From Antedon bifida (taxonomy: Eukaryota; Echinodermata; Crinoidea; Comatulida; Antedonidae): a stretch of DNA of 64,000 nucleotides. This document shows positions 21,259 through 33,522 of the stretch, piece by piece. Below the pieces are notes generated by a model. It saw only the letters and a program-made list of their open reading frames with translations, made no database searches and had not been told where the DNA came from. Made by a program: the position numbers and the translations under genes. The stretch covers positions 8,358,001 through 8,422,000 of the forward strand of contig OY727099.1 in NCBI GenBank assembly GCA_963402885.1. Reading direction: 5' to 3'. How positions within the stretch are numbered: position 1 is the first letter of the stretch; each line of letters opens with the position of its first letter.

Positions 21259-22050
21259 TGTTAAACAAGCAACACTTATATGAATTTTAATAAAGATTAA
21301 ACAATCTTAAATTCTATCTTATCAGTCCAATGTATTCATAACAGAAATAATATCATAATTTAATTATTTTGAATCCAATTTAATATTTAAATACAGTTAA
21401 TATTTTAATTATTTTAAACACAATACTTTAGTTTATTTAGTCTAATTTAGTAAATTTAATAATTTTTTAAATACTGTATTCTCTAAATAATTTGCAAAGC
21501 TTTTAAAATATTTAATTACAAAATATTTTTATTTCATATGTTACACCTGCAATTTCTATGATTTATATAAATAAATACATAAACAAGTTTATATGTTTTA
21601 ACATTATTATTTTGACTTCAATATTTGTAATTTCTCATTTCGGTCATGCTGGAAAAAATGATGGAAAAATCATTGACATGACATAATGCTATATGATATG
21701 ATCAGCAGTAGTCATGTGATGCAGTTTCAACCAATCATGTTCACGTATTTACATAGGCTATGTAATATAATGTCATACTATATGATGGTATACCATAAAA
21801 CTTCTATGGTGTTGAAATATCAGTGATTGTATTATGAGCGACAATAAAGTGCTTAAATAAATACTTTAGTTGTGTTTTGAAGCTGTAACACTTTGTTCAA
21901 ATAGACAAATGCTTTGATAACATAAAAAAAAACCAACTTTAATCGCTTACTGTAAACGATTGGTTTTAGTTCCTGAAACTATCATTTGAGCTGGGAAATT
22001 ATAAGGTATTTAACGTAAAAAATTCTATTACATTTATTTAGTTGAATTAG
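21259..22050. repeat. T2 3' flank and T3 upstream block
   Basis: Non-coding. Near-identical to 48485-49275; the first part, to about 21660, also matches 39747-40145. At 21990-22010 is the family exon-1 end, AATTATAAG|GTATTTAAC, belonging to T3. No gene is seen. Confidence 0.7.
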
Positions 22051-23002
22051 TATTTCACAAAATGTAAAGTACCAATTTGCATAGAATGTACTGAAATGGA
22101 ACATGCTGCAGGAGATGGAAAACATGAACTAATTAACATTGCTACAGCATTTAATACTAAACAGCCAATTGATTTATTGAAAGAAAATGACATTGGTAAT
22201 GTTGTATTCAAACCACTTCCTATCAAAGTAGAGGATCATCCTTTGGGAGTAACAAAGTGTGATGATGATTGCTTGCTGGTTTCATTTCTCACAAATCAAA
22301 TTCACAAGTACAACCAATCAGGAGAATGCACAAGCCAGATTACACTACCAAAAGGTGTAATGGTTTACAGAATGTACAGAATGAAGAATGGCAACATAGC
22401 ATTCAGTGATCTGGGTAATAAATGCATTCAAGTATGTGATATGAATGGTCATGTGATCAAATCCATTGGTAAGGGTGTATTGAAGACTCCACGTGGTATT
22501 CACATAGATGAGGCAAGTAATGTTGTATATGTAGCAGATGAAGAAAATGGATGTGTGTTCATGTTTGACATTGATAGTGGTAAGAAACTGAGAAAGATAG
22601 GAACAAAAAATGAAGAACATGAATACGTTGATGTTACACTTACAAAAACTGGTAAAGTACTTGTAGCAGATGAAGGAAATGATCAAGTATTATTATATGA
22701 TTACAAGGACCAGTCACTGAAAGTATTTATCAATGATGGATATGAAGATGGTAAGGTGATGTGGCCAAGTGGAGTTGTAGTTGATGAGGATGACAACATC
22801 ATCATAGCAAGTATTGACAAACTACAACTATTCAGCAGTGATGGTCAATTCATCAAAAGAATTGATGAACAAGAAGATGGAATTAGTGTACCACTTCAGT
22901 TATGTATCATTTCTCATAACCCATGTATGGTTGCTGTAGCAACCATGTATGGTTGCTGTAGCAAATGAGGGTGACAACACAATCCAAATATTTAATCATT
23001 AA
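22051..23002 (+). pseudogene. T3: RING-less, coil-less TRIM-NHL pseudogene
   Basis: Upstream intron sequence is joined directly to the middle of the B-box (CTKCKVPICIECTEMEHAAG, of which the first Cys context is altered), so the RING and the first half of the B-box are missing. A second deletion joins TAFNT to KQPIDLL and removes the whole coiled coil. The propeller is complete until a 22-bp tandem duplication (CCATGTATGGTTGCTGTAGC plus AA, twice, around 22918-22962) shifts the frame, giving ATMYGCCSK and a stop at 22968. The family terminus is at 23002. It is the sister of T9, which has the same two deletions but lacks this duplication. Confidence 0.88.
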
Positions 23003-23798
23003 TGTATAAAATATATCATTACATTAAAGAAACAAAGTTAAATGAAAGATCAAGTACATTAAGTCCAAATTATCCATTAGTTTATTTATTAATTTATGTC
23101 TTAATTTAACATTTAAGATTTCTTTCAAATAAAACCCTAACCCAAAATAACAAATTGTTATTTTAAAAATGTTATGAGGTGAAACTTACGATGGTTGATG
23201 CTTGTATTTTCAAACATTAATATCATTTGAACTAATGTTATTATTATGTCCTCATTGAAAAATAAATGTTTTAACATTGATGTAGAAAAACTGTAAAAGT
23301 AAACACAGACATGAAGAAATCATCTGAATTAGAAAATAATAAGTCACACTGTTATGTAGGTGTTTGAAGGGACAAGACATTGTGTATACAACTTGTTTGA
23401 GCAGTTTTAATCTCATCTTTTATTTGAAGGACGGTTATAAACAAGTACATGCACATGTTTCAGGAAGCACTTCCCATAATCAGTGTGAAGCTATATTACA
23501 CGTATATGCATTTATTTATACTCATTTGCACCGGTATTTAAATAGTATTTTTAGAATAAGCCTAATTTGAATTATTGTATATATATGTTACACTTGTAGG
23601 CAAAGGCAGTGTTTGTTTTCCTAGTTTTAAATCATTAAAGATGACCCATGTATGATTGCTGTAGCAAATTGGGGTGACAATACAATCAAAATATTCAATT
23701 ATTGATGTATAAAATAAAGTTAAATGAAAGATCAATTAAATTAAATCAAAATTATTAATTAGTTTATTTATTAATTTATTGTCTTAATTACACAAAGC
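23003..23798. repeat. T3 3' flank with a second ghost tail
   Basis: Non-coding TRIM flank, matching 50198-51029. It contains at 23642-23705 a 64-bp remnant of an NHL C-terminus (CCATGTATGATTGCTGTAGC ... AATTGGGGTGACAATACAAT ... TTCAATTATTGA). Confidence 0.75.
23642..23705 (+). pseudogene. Ghost NHL C-terminus (20 codons)
   Basis: Reads PCMIAVANWGDNTIKIFNY followed by TGA. It is the last propeller strand of an otherwise deleted array member. A duplicate is at 50851-50915. Confidence 0.8.
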
Positions 23799-23802
23799 TT
23801 AA

Positions 23803-24525
23803 AGATGTATTGTCCCTTGAAACACAAAAAATGAAGGTCAAAATATTCTAAATTTAAATTGGCCATATAAAAGTAATATTAAAGTCGAAAATTTGAGCCA
23901 AAAACAACAATTTTACGTAATTAACAGCTAAATTAATTTGATTACATTTCGTCTGGATAATCGTCCCGAGCGAAAGTAAACAAAGATTTATTAAACCATG
24001 AGTATACATTATGCATGATGTTAATTAGGATTGTTTACAACTCGTCACGGATGAGAAGGTGTTTTCACACAGATCACGAGGAAGTTTTATGATTATGCAT
24101 ACAGAGTAGCCAAATAAGCGCGCTGTATTATGAGATATGTTTTGATAGAAAACTTTGACTGGAAGTCAAAGTTATTTTTTGAACCAAAAAACGTCTGTAT
24201 TTCAGTTAAATGATTTTTTTTTCGACTCACTTTTGGTGAAAATTAATAACTATTATGATACTTCAAAATGACACACTTTTTTTCGACTCATTTTTGGTGA
24301 AAATTAATAACTATTATGATACTTCAAAATGACACACTTTTTTTCGACTCATTTTTGGTGAAAATTAATAACTATTATGATACTTCAAAATGACCCACTT
24401 TTTTTCGACTCATTTTTGGTGAAAATTAATACCGTAACTATTATGATACTTCAAAATTACCCACTTTTTTTGAAATCTTTTTTTTTTGGGGGGGGGGGGG
24501 AATTTGACAAAGGGACAATACATCT
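23803..24525. mobile_element. TTAA-flanked MITE, copy 1
   Basis: The ends AGATGTATTGTCCCTT and AAGGGACAATACATCT are perfectly complementary and flanked by TTAA on both sides (23799-23802 and 24526-24529). This is the target duplication expected of piggyBac- or Kolobok-like transposition. The interior has a 61-bp tandem repeat and a T/G homopolymer. There is no transposase. The sister copy at 51034-51689 is shorter, mainly by one repeat unit. Confidence 0.85.
24214..24466. repeat. 61-bp tandem repeat, four units
   Basis: The unit starts TTTTTTTCGACTCATTTTTG and contains AAAATTAATAACTATTATGA and ACTTCAAAATGACACAC. Four units are present here; the sister MITE at 51440-51630 has three. The last unit in both has an inserted CCGTA, so the unit number changed after the segment duplicated. 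Confidence 0.85.
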
Positions 24526-24529
24526 TTAA

Positions 24530-25419
24530 ATACAACATTATTCTTATTTTATCAAGTAAGCATAGATGTCTATGGTATGGAAGTAGATTGTACCTTAATA
24601 AAGTGATTTCAGACTATAGTTTTCTCCCTGAAATCAAATGTATACCTTAATTAATTTGAGTATTTTGAGTTGATGTTATACTATAGTTTGTAGTCTAAGC
24701 ATTATTATGTTTTCTTAGCTTTATATCATAATATACCATATTCATATACTGTACATGTTATGCGATGAACATTATTCTCATTCTATCAAGTAAGCATTAA
24801 TATGGTAGTGGTGTCTATACAGAAGTACTTTGTACCTTAATTAATAGAACATACAAACTGTTACTAAATACTATTAATAAAAATCTTGGCAATTTCAGTC
24901 TAGTTTTCTCCTTGAATTAAATGTATAATTAATTGAAGGATTTGATCATTGTTGTCAATTTAAATGTTTGATTGCATTTAGTCGAGTCATGATATGCCAG
25001 TATAAAACATGAACGTCCTTAACGCTATACTTTCTATACCCTTTCCACAGAGATAGTGAGGGAGCTTTCGATGAGCGATGACCCACTACCAACCTAGGTC
25101 AGGTCAATCGATGTGTCATTGGTCATTGCTTGGACCTAGAAACCATCAACCTGTGTCTAGGTGGCAAGGACACACGTCCCAATATCTCTGCATAGGCACA
25201 ATGATTTAACTTGACATAGTTTGGTCATACAAATCGAGAGCTCACAAATATGTAGAGTACAGTTGTACAGTACATTCAACTCTGAGAATACCGACAGCAA
25301 TATTCACACATCATCATAGCAAGTCAACTATACAACTATGTAGTAGTGATGGACATATGTTAGTTATGTTGTATATTTAAAGACTTTTGTTTGAAAAGGG
25401 GAAATAAAAATAAAATTGA
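24530..25419. repeat. Duplicated TRIM flank
   Basis: Non-coding, matching 51694-52612, 820-1640 and 17450-18300. It includes at about 25310-25352 a faint NHL-tail trace (CATCATAGCAAGTCAACTAT ... TAGTAGTGATGGACA). Confidence 0.6.
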
Positions 25420-25565
25420 TGCCTATTGAAATCCATCAGGCAACTTCCACCAGTGTCTTCAAATCTCTCCTCAAAACCCACCTTTTGAATTTTTAATTTT
25501 TAAAATTTTTCTGTCTATGTAAAGCGCATTGAGGCTTTCAGCATAATGCGCTATATCAAGTACCA

Positions 25566-25606
<41 letters not shown>
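25420..25606 (+). mobile_element. LINE (CR1/L2-like) 3' end with (TTA)n tail
   Basis: A short stretch can be read as TSVFKSLLKTHLLNF, like the end of CR1/L2-type ORF2. It is followed by TGTAAAGCGCATTGAGGCTT, ATAATGCGCTATATCAAGTA and an ATT microsatellite. Only the 3' end is present. The sister at 52613-52780 lacks about 30 bp and has a longer ATT tract. Confidence 0.65.
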
Positions 25607-25854
25607 GGTCTAGTGTTTCCTATGGTAAGTGTCCAATTACAATATAACCCTAAACGTTTGAAAATCATTAACAACACCAATGTACATAATACAATCTGTA
25701 AAAACTATGGTGCTTCTATTGTGCTTCTTCTATAATTAGTGTTGTGCATCCCTGATTTCTCATTTGGGCCATGCTGAAAAAAATGCTGGAAAAAATCATT
25801 GACCTACAGGTATGATATGATGCCTTATGATGCTATACCATGCTTCCTATGAAG

Positions 25855-26030
25855 GATCCAGGATTTTGAAATAGGGGGCCCAGGGCCGTAAAGTAGTTTA
25901 AAAAAAGGGCTGAACTTAATTTGATGTCCTATCTTTTGCATACAATTTTTTTTAATTTTGAGGGGACCCGGGCCGGCTGGCCCCCCCCCCCCCCCCCTTG
26001 AATCTGCCCCCTGGCTGTTTCTATCTTGTT
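25855..26030. mobile_element. GGATCCAGGATTTT repeat inserted in the T4 promoter block
   Basis: Begins near GAAGGATCCAGGATTTTGAA and ends near CTTGAATCTGCCCCCTGG, with a C17-like run. These ends are roughly complementary. It splits the upstream block seen undivided at T7 (GATATACTATGCTGCTTCTA). It also occurs at 53030-53185 before T10. Confidence 0.5.
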
Positions 26031-26604
26031 AAAATTTTTATTGATTATTTATGAGTGACAATAAAGTGCTTGAATAAATTCTTCAGTTGTGTTTTGCAAT
26101 ACTGATTTTAAAGGCGTAACACCTTGTTCAAATAGATGAATTCTTTGATAACATGATCACGAGTTTCAAAGTGCAAAAACCAGCTTTGTTCGATTAACTG
26201 TAAACGATTGGTTTTAATTCCTGAAACTCATTCATCATTTGAGCTGGGAAATTATAAGGTATTTAACATAAAAAATTATATTAAATTTATTTAGTTGAAT
26301 TAGTGTAGCTGTATAGTCTCCTATGTAAACAGTTAGTCAAGATATTCAGTAATAGATTCTTGTTGTTCTTAACATGGATTGTTGGCTTGGATATTAGAAC
26401 TAGATTATTTTTCCTACAATTAAATTCCAAGCAGAGATGTATTGTACAGGCATCCGATGACCACATGACAAGAAGTAACTAGTATAGTAAAACCCAATTG
26501 ATAATGTGTGGAAATAAATAAATTGCATTTTTTTTATTCAATAAATTGAAAATATGCAATTTTCTATTTATGTGTAATTTATTAAAAATAAAATCTTTTG
26601 CAGA
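26031..26604 (+). promoter_or_regulatory. T4 upstream block, probable exon 1 and intron
   Basis: Has GTTTTGCAATACTGATTTTA and AAACGATTGGTTTTAATTCC, then AATTATAAG|GTATTTAAC at 26258/26259. The predicted intron 26259-26603 ends CTTTTGCAG. It matches T10's upstream region (53190-53699). Confidence 0.5.
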
Positions 26605-28290
26605 ATGGCTAGCAAGGATTTAAATCTACTTGGAGATATAAATGATAAACTAGAATGTTCTATCTGTAATGGAAGGCTAGAAGACCCAAAATCACTTAGC
26701 TGCCTTCATAGTTTCTGCCTGAAGTGTTTGGAAAATTGGGTTCAAACCAATCATGGCAAGCTAACATGCCCTATTTGTCGCAAAGAGTATCCCATACCAG
26801 AAGGAGGGCTTGAAAAACTTGCACCAAATACAATTCTTAACAACCTCTTGGAAACCATCAAACAACATGAAGAGAAAGATGAGGCTAAAGGTACTGCCTC
26901 TCTGTGCACCTCTCATGCTAAACCATTAGAGATGTATTGCACAAAATGTAAAGTACCAATATGCATAGAATGCACTGCAATGGAACATGCTGCAGGAGAT
27001 GGAAAACATGAACTAATTAACATTGTTACAGCATTTAATACGTTTAAGGAAACATCAGAAGACTTAAAGAAAGCTGCCAATGAATCCATAAGAAAAACAG
27101 AAAATGTACTCAAAGTAGTGACAAAAAATGCTAAAGAACTAGAAGAAAGTAAAAAGGCAAGTCTCACAGATATTGATAACCAAATTCAAGAAATGGTACA
27201 AGTAATCAAGAAAAAAGGAGAAAAAATGAGAAAAAAAGTTGAAGCAAATTATATGGAGGAAAAGGAAGTTAATGATGTACAAATTACAAATTTAACAAAA
27301 ATCATCTCTGAATTAAACACAAGTGTGAGTTTCCTAAATCAGTTACTAATAAGTGAGCCAGCAACTGTTATGAAATCAAGTGAGAGTGTATTAAATACAC
27401 TGATGGATGAAATTAATACATTTGAAGAAATCAAGCAAAAGGACAGCAGACAAATTAACTTTATCAGAAACATACAGCTAAATGAATTATTGAAAGAAAA
27501 TGACATTGGAAATGTTCTATTCAAACCACTTCCTATCAAAGTAGAGGCTAATCCTTGGGGAGTAGCAAAGTTTGATGATGATTGCTTGCTGGTTTCATTT
27601 CGCACAAACGAAATTCACAAATACAAACTATCAGGAGAATGTATAAGCAAGATTACACTACCAGAAGATGTGATTGTTTACAGCATGTACAGAATGAAGA
27701 ATGGCAACATAGCATTCAGTGATCCAGGTAATGAATGCATTCAAGTATGTGATATGAATGGTCATTTGATCAAATCCATTGGTAAGGGTGTATTGATGGA
27801 TCCATGTGGTATTCACATAGATGAGGCAACTAATGTTATATATGTAGCAGATTGGGACAATGATTGTGTGTTTATGTTTGACTTTAATAGTGGTAAGCAG
27901 TTGAAGAAGATAGGGTCAGAAAATGAAGAACATGGATACCTTGATGTTACACTTACAAAAACTGGTAAAGTACTTGTAGCAGATGCAGAACACAGTCAAA
28001 TATTATTGTATGATGACAAGGACAAGTCAATGAAAGTACTCATCAATAGAGGATTTGAAGATGGTAAGATGATGTGGCCATGCGAAGTTGTAGTTGATGA
28101 GGATGATAACATCATCATAGCAAGTAACAACAAACTACAACTATTCAGTAGTGATGGGCATTTTATCAAAAGAATTGATAAACAAGATGGAATTAAGTCG
28201 CCAGAGCAGTCATGTATCATTTCTCATAACCCACATATGGTTGCTGTAGCAAATCAGGGTGATAACACAATCAATATGTTTAATTATTAA
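26605..28290 (+). CDS. T4: TRIM RING/B-box/coiled-coil/NHL protein, 561 aa
   Basis: Intact copy. The N-terminus MASKDLNLLGDINDKLECSI is one residue shorter than T1 and is shared with T8. RING and B-box ligands are all present (C18 through C58; the B-box starts at C101). The coiled coil spans about 140-275. Propeller loop residues: NPWG, VSFRTN, SDPGNEC, MDPCG, VADWDND, MMWPCE, KSPEQ. The last blade ends NTINMFNY. The start follows the splice acceptor at 26603. The 3' UTR is interrupted after about 28330 by a 1.4-kb TIR element. Probable E3 ligase with its own ligand specificity; this is inferred. Confidence 0.93.
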   Translation: MASKDLNLLGDINDKLECSICNGRLEDPKSLSCLHSFCLKCLENWVQTNHGKLTCPICRKEYPIPEGGLEKLAPNTILNNLLETIKQHEEKDEAKGTASLCTSHAKPLEMYCTKCKVPICIECTAMEHAAGDGKHELINIVTAFNTFKETSEDLKKAANESIRKTENVLKVVTKNAKELEESKKASLTDIDNQIQEMVQVIKKKGEKMRKKVEANYMEEKEVNDVQITNLTKIISELNTSVSFLNQLLISEPATVMKSSESVLNTLMDEINTFEEIKQKDSRQINFIRNIQLNELLKENDIGNVLFKPLPIKVEANPWGVAKFDDDCLLVSFRTNEIHKYKLSGECISKITLPEDVIVYSMYRMKNGNIAFSDPGNECIQVCDMNGHLIKSIGKGVLMDPCGIHIDEATNVIYVADWDNDCVFMFDFNSGKQLKKIGSENEEHGYLDVTLTKTGKVLVADAEHSQILLYDDKDKSMKVLINRGFEDGKMMWPCEVVVDEDDNIIIASNNKLQLFSSDGHFIKRIDKQDGIKSPEQSCIISHNPHMVAVANQGDNTINMFNY

Positions 28291-28360
28291 TTTATAAAAT
28301 ATATCATTGCATTAAAGAAACAAAGTTGAACTAGATTTAATTCGTCACTATGACGAATTA

Positions 28361-29787
28361 TAGGTTATATGCATTGATTTAAATAAAGATAATTGATTTT
28401 TAAAAGATATATTGATTGATTGTTTTTCTCAGAATCTTTAATTATTTATAATATATGATAGGACCTTGCTAACGCGAATACAATAGCCGGTATTACAATA
28501 CGATCAAAGATCCCTCTGCGTATAATGTCATAAACCACATTTGTTGTTACATAATAATAAAGACATAAGTTTAACTTTTTATCTAGATTTCATTATAAAT
28601 CATGTGTATAATCTATACACTAAGAAATAAATTTGAACAAACAATACGGATAATAAAAAAAAAATCTTATTTCGTTTCCCAAGGTGAGACTCGATCTCGG
28701 TACCTTGAATGCCATAGACACGAGCACAGACCACCGAGCCATACACAACTGACTAAAAGTTGAAGAAAAATTCCTCCGTGTATTTACTATGCAGTAACCA
28801 CTTTGGTGCAAATAGATTATTACATACCGCAATGAATTATAATTTTTTACTATGATGACATCTTTAAAAATGTAAAAAAATGATGCACTGTCAAACTATA
28901 TACTTTTAACTTTAATATATGAACTTTTGAAGGAAGAAAGTTAATGTTAAGTTTGTTAGTTTGGCCTAAGAAAATGTCATAATTTGTTTGATTGTCGAAA
29001 TTATTTTTTTTAAAATTTAATATGCAATTAATGATGACTTAATCAACTTTTGTTCTTTTAATTTGATAATAAATCATACATATGATACATACACTTCAAG
29101 AAATTGAAATAAAAAATAGGTGTTCCCCTGCATTCTGACGATATATATTAATTTTAAAATGTAGCATATTTTCACCATTTTGTTAACTTATACGTGCGGA
29201 GCCTGTCACTTTTGACGTGCTCGTATAACGCAATTTCCAGTTGAAACGTGAATCAAATATGATGATATTATTAAAGAAAGATTGTAAAACAGAAATCGGG
29301 CAAAAAGAGTGCGCATTAACGTTTAACGCGCAGTTCGCGTGCAAAAATCTGCGCACTCATGGCAATTTTTTAAACGCTTAAAATTGCCTGAAACGTACTC
29401 TAATTTCATCGAAAATAAATTTTGACAATTTTGAACATTTTAAGCGCGCATACGCAAGCGTTATATGCGCTACGCACGTAATTGTATTGCCATATGATGA
29501 AATATGACCTGAAATTTATGAGTACCAAATTTTGTTTAATTGTGATTCATGCTTGTGAAGATATGATTTCGTTAAATCGCGCGTAGACCGCGTAATTTTT
29601 TATTGCGCATCGTGAAAACATAACCACATCGATTCCTGGCCATAAGGAATATACTCTGAAAAATTGACTTAGCTAGATGAAACTGATATCAAGATAATTG
29701 ACGGACAAATAGTGCTAAGGAAAGAATAAACAAATAAAGATTGTGACAGAATCAAGAGGTTATATGCATGTTAATGCATATAACCTA
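28361..29787. mobile_element. 1.43-kb TIR element in the T4 3' flank
   Basis: Has perfect 15-bp inverted ends TAGGTTATATGCATT. The 28331-29787 interval interrupts sequence that is continuous in the other copies (CAAAGTTGAATGAAGGATCA at 16559). Just outside the left end is the palindrome AATTCGTCACTATGACGAATT. Inside are a tRNA-like stretch (28672-28745, minus strand) and a CpG-rich patch at 29170-29640 (GCGCATACGCAAGCGTTATA). No transposase frame is seen. The class is unknown. Confidence 0.65.
28672..28745 (-). other. tRNA-like / tRNA-derived SINE-like segment
   Basis: On the minus strand, ATGGCTCGGTGGTCTG resembles a tRNA A box, and GAGATCGAGTCTCACC resembles a B box at the usual spacing. 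Stem pairing is poor, and the segment lies inside a transposable element. It is a relic or SINE head rather than a working tRNA gene. Confidence 0.35.
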
Positions 29788-30660
29788 ATGAAAGATCAAT
29801 TACATTAAATCAAAATTATTAATTAGTTTATTTATTAATTTATAGTCTTAATTACACAATACTTAACATTTAAAAATGCTCTTCAAATAAATTGGAATGA
29901 TTTGTTTTAAAGCAAATTGTAACTACAACTTGTAACAATTTACGCAGATGTGATAAGGGTATAATACTACTTTGTATATATTTTATTGAATGATCTGTTT
30001 AAACTTGTTGCCTGTTTAATTGTTTATCAGAGTCTGATAATATATATTATATACCGGCACCTTTCAATTCACTGAATTCAATCACGTACGCGATGGTATT
30101 TTGGTCGATTAAACGTTCAGTCTGATAGACGGAGCAAAGTTTGTTAAAAAAATAGTCGATCAGTACGAAGCAAATGCACATGGTAGGCTTAAGTTTTTCA
30201 ATTTTAGTTCAAAATTAACTAAAACATCATATTTTATGCATATTATATAGTATGTCTAGACTGTGAATTCACTTTGATTCTTTTAGAGTCATTAAAAAAA
30301 TAAGCATCCTCGTACGCCTTTTTTATGGTTTAATTATGTGTTTTTAGTTCATCCTTTGAACTTCGCTAACCCAACACAGAATCTTTTCAAACACGTCTAA
30401 CAAGTCAGCGTCTAACAAGGTCTGTTGACTATGTCTCCAAATAACCGTCACGCTCTGTTAATTACTGTCTCCTTCGTCTACCGTCCTGTTGCATAAAGTT
30501 GGATGATATAAAACTTGTAAATCACCTCTTAATAAAAATTTAAGATATTTTATAAAGCTAACATTTGTTTAGATACATTGTTGTTACAAAAATCAAATAG
30601 TGACTAAAGAAGGCTAAACATCATTTTGGATGATAATAGGTAAAAAATAAAATCGTTTAC
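29788..30660. repeat. Resumed T4 3' flank and mixed repeats
   Basis: The TRIM 3' flank continues (ATGAAAGATCAATTACATTA), then sequence shared with 2880-3040 and with 6480-6640. No gene is seen. Confidence 0.55.
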
Positions 30661-31032
30661 CACAAAATCTGCTTGAAGATCTGCCTGTTCAATGGCAATG
30701 TTCACCAGCTGTTGACGACCAAGAAGAGTCTGCATAGTTGATAAACTTGATAACAGCTTCATAAAGGCTACAGCTTATCACCATCATGTAAAATCTATAA
30801 AAAAAAAAACAATTAGTAAAGACAGAAAAACATTAACATTTGGGTAACTACATTAACTAGGAGTTAAAACAGGAACTTACTTCTTTTAATTTTTCAATGA
30901 TCTGTTCTTCAACATCTTTTGTTATTATATCTGGTCCCAATGATTTAACTTTTGTGCTCAAGAATTTGATGGCACGGTCACAAACAAGATCTTCTCCAGA
31001 TTGAATTTGGGCAAATAGTCCTCCTAAAGCAC
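30661..31032 (-). pseudogene. API5 middle exon pair, broken copy 2
   Basis: The upstream exon 30881-31032 is open (GGLFAQIQSGEDLVCDRAIK ... TKDVEEQIIEKLKE) with a good acceptor and donor. The downstream exon 30661-30794 is 134 bp rather than the 141 bp of the 60.8-kb copy; a 7-bp loss in the DVTGDEF region shifts the frame. The order and strand would suit the 5' part of the API5 gene at 10-14 kb, but the frameshift and the missing linking exon argue against use. Confidence 0.85.
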
Positions 31033-32956
31033 CTGCTCAAAATCATAACATTTATTATAAAATATGAAAATTTAAACCAATAAATGCACACATCATCTAA
31101 TTTAGACTATCACCACCATGTGCATTTGTTTGTTGATTTCAAGTCCGTAAGCAGGTGTAGTTTTATTATACTAATGAAGACGCGTTAAACGTGTCAAAAA
31201 TTCAAGTTTGTTTAAAAAACACTTTATGTTAGGAATAATGTTGTAATATCAGCCATCAACGTTTGTCATTTTTTACTGGAGAAACCAGGACAAATTATTT
31301 TCTGGATTATGTACACAGACATTTAGATATTAAACCTTATCAATGTTAATACATAATTTTGTAGTGATATCAGGGTCATCTCCTATTTTAATTATAGTGA
31401 GGATTGTAACGTTACAAGCCAGCCATGAGTTTCACAGAAATCACAATGTTATTTAAGTTATTAATTTTAAATCTTTTAATCACAATGGTATTCTTAGAAT
31501 ACATTAGAAACTAAAATAAAAATGAACCATAAATAATATTGAGTTTAAAACGTTCTGATTATAATGCTGACCCAAGTTAATAAAAAGGCTACATTCATAA
31601 ACCAATAAAACTGAACTATGTTATCGACTTTATTTTCAAAACATAAAAAGGAATTATCACAAATAATTTAGAAAAATTATTACATTATTGAGGATTACTT
31701 TAAGTGTTTACTCATTGCAAAAAACATGAAAACCAAAAAAAAAAATGTTGCTTGCGTGTACAGTACTTACTATCATCATACAGACTTGAATATAAGCCCA
31801 CCACCTGAATAAGGTTTCGCGCAGGCTTATATGGGCAACACTTCTGCAGAAGCTACCTCCAAATTTACCATTCAACAAAATAGAATTCCATCACCTCTTA
31901 AAGCGAAAACTCAAGGTAAATAAAAAAAGTTAAGTATAAACTAAATTCTGAATAAAATAATATGTTTCTCATTCTGCTGTTTCCAAAAACAAAGTTCTAA
32001 GGTTAAAAAAAACTAAAGCTACTAACGCAAACAATTCACTTACCGCCATACTTGTTTTCTTCAGTGTATCTTCATGTGCAATATAAACAATGAAAAATAA
32101 TCTTACAAATTTGAGTTATATCTTGCCCTTCGAGAAGAAAGGCTATTGTCAGTTTATCCAGGTAAGCTAGGCACGAAATAAAACACTACACTTTAGTATC
32201 AGGTGCTGGGATTCCTTGCATCTACTTACTAGAATCAGCAACGATGACAATGATTTTAATATACCTACCATGCCTTGCAACAGTACAGTATAATTGTTCA
32301 AATGTCTTGTCCTTCAAATGCCTACATAACAGTGTGACTTAATATTACTGGGCCATTTTTTGTTTAGATCAAACACATAATGGAAACATAGTTCCATTTT
32401 TTATATTACCAGGAAGCTTTTGCAAAGGCCTCTAGGCCTAGCCTTGTGTACAATTGTTTCTGTCCATAAACCTCTCCATAGTCTTTAAGGGTGTATACAT
32501 CTACCTACCTTTAGTGTCTTTATTTTTGGTTCAAATGTTTTATTTACTCAATAACTAATATGATATATTTATAGTTATACTGTAATAATTTTAAAATTCC
32601 TACCCTGTCTGTTTACTATAGGATGAATGTAGATTATTCAAAAACTTTAATATTATAAATACAAAATGCACCAACAAAGTAGCCCACTATGAAGTAGCCC
32701 ACTATGTACAAACATTGCTATACAAACAATACAACAAACTAATTAAACTAAAGAGAAGGTAAAGGTATTTATTTTGGTCTTCAAACTTAACTTAGAGAGA
32801 TTCGATCCCATGCCTATCACATACTAGTACAATATTATCATTACAGAACTGGCGTTTTAACACGTATTAAACTGTGATATATGTATATGTATTGATAATT
32901 ATTTAACATGGTAAAGTGAACAATTATAATCACATTCAAGTTTGAAAATCATTAAC
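31033..32956. repeat. Duplicated API5 intron and spacer, copy 2
   Basis: Non-coding. The first part matches 7245-8460; the whole matches 61065-62919, including CTCTAGGCCTAGCCTTGTG and AAAGTAGCCCACTATGAAGT. At 32800-32860, AGATTCGATCCCATGCC resembles a tRNA B box but lacks a partner A box. No gene is seen. Confidence 0.65.
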
Positions 32957-33522
32957 AAACAAACTATGGTGTGTTTCTATTGTGATGGATTGATTTAGTT
33001 AAGTGTTCTGCATCCCAGATTTTGAAATCATCACACCTACAGTAGTTTAGAATACTGCTCTGGACATATATTTTCAACGCAGAAAAACCAACTTTACAAC
33101 ATTTCATTATTGGGAAAGTTAGTTTGAATTCTTGTAACTATAACATTTGAATACAGTACAAGGTATTTACATATGCTTTTTTATGGATTTAATTTGTATA
33201 CAAGTCTCATATACAAACAACCATGATACTGTAGATGGACTTAGTTAGACGTACAGTACTTAGGCATAGCTGGAATTGGAGAACTAGGTACATGTGTATC
33301 CTATTTTATTCTCCAGTCTTGTTTCTGAAATATAATCTAAAATATGGTGTGGATATTCAGTTAATAAGTAATTGTTATTTAATGCTCCATATTCATCTAA
33401 ATTACACATAAAATCCTAATGTAATAACTTTTATTGTGTAGGGTAGAAAGTAACATGGTGAGAATATACAGTTCATAATATTATTATTATTAAACAAAAT
33501 AATTACAAATTACTATTGCAGG
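32957..33522 (+). promoter_or_regulatory. T5 upstream block, probable exon 1 and intron
   Basis: AACTATGGTGTGTTTCTATT ... TTCTGCATCCCAGATTTTGA, then GTACAAG|GTATTTACA at 33162/33163. The predicted intron ends CTATTGCAG at 33521. Shared with T8 and T11. Confidence 0.5.

Noticed and set aside
28672-28745. Functional tRNA gene on the minus strand
   Set aside because: A- and B-box-like strings exist, but the cloverleaf stems do not pair well and it lies inside a transposable element; kept only as a tRNA-like relic.
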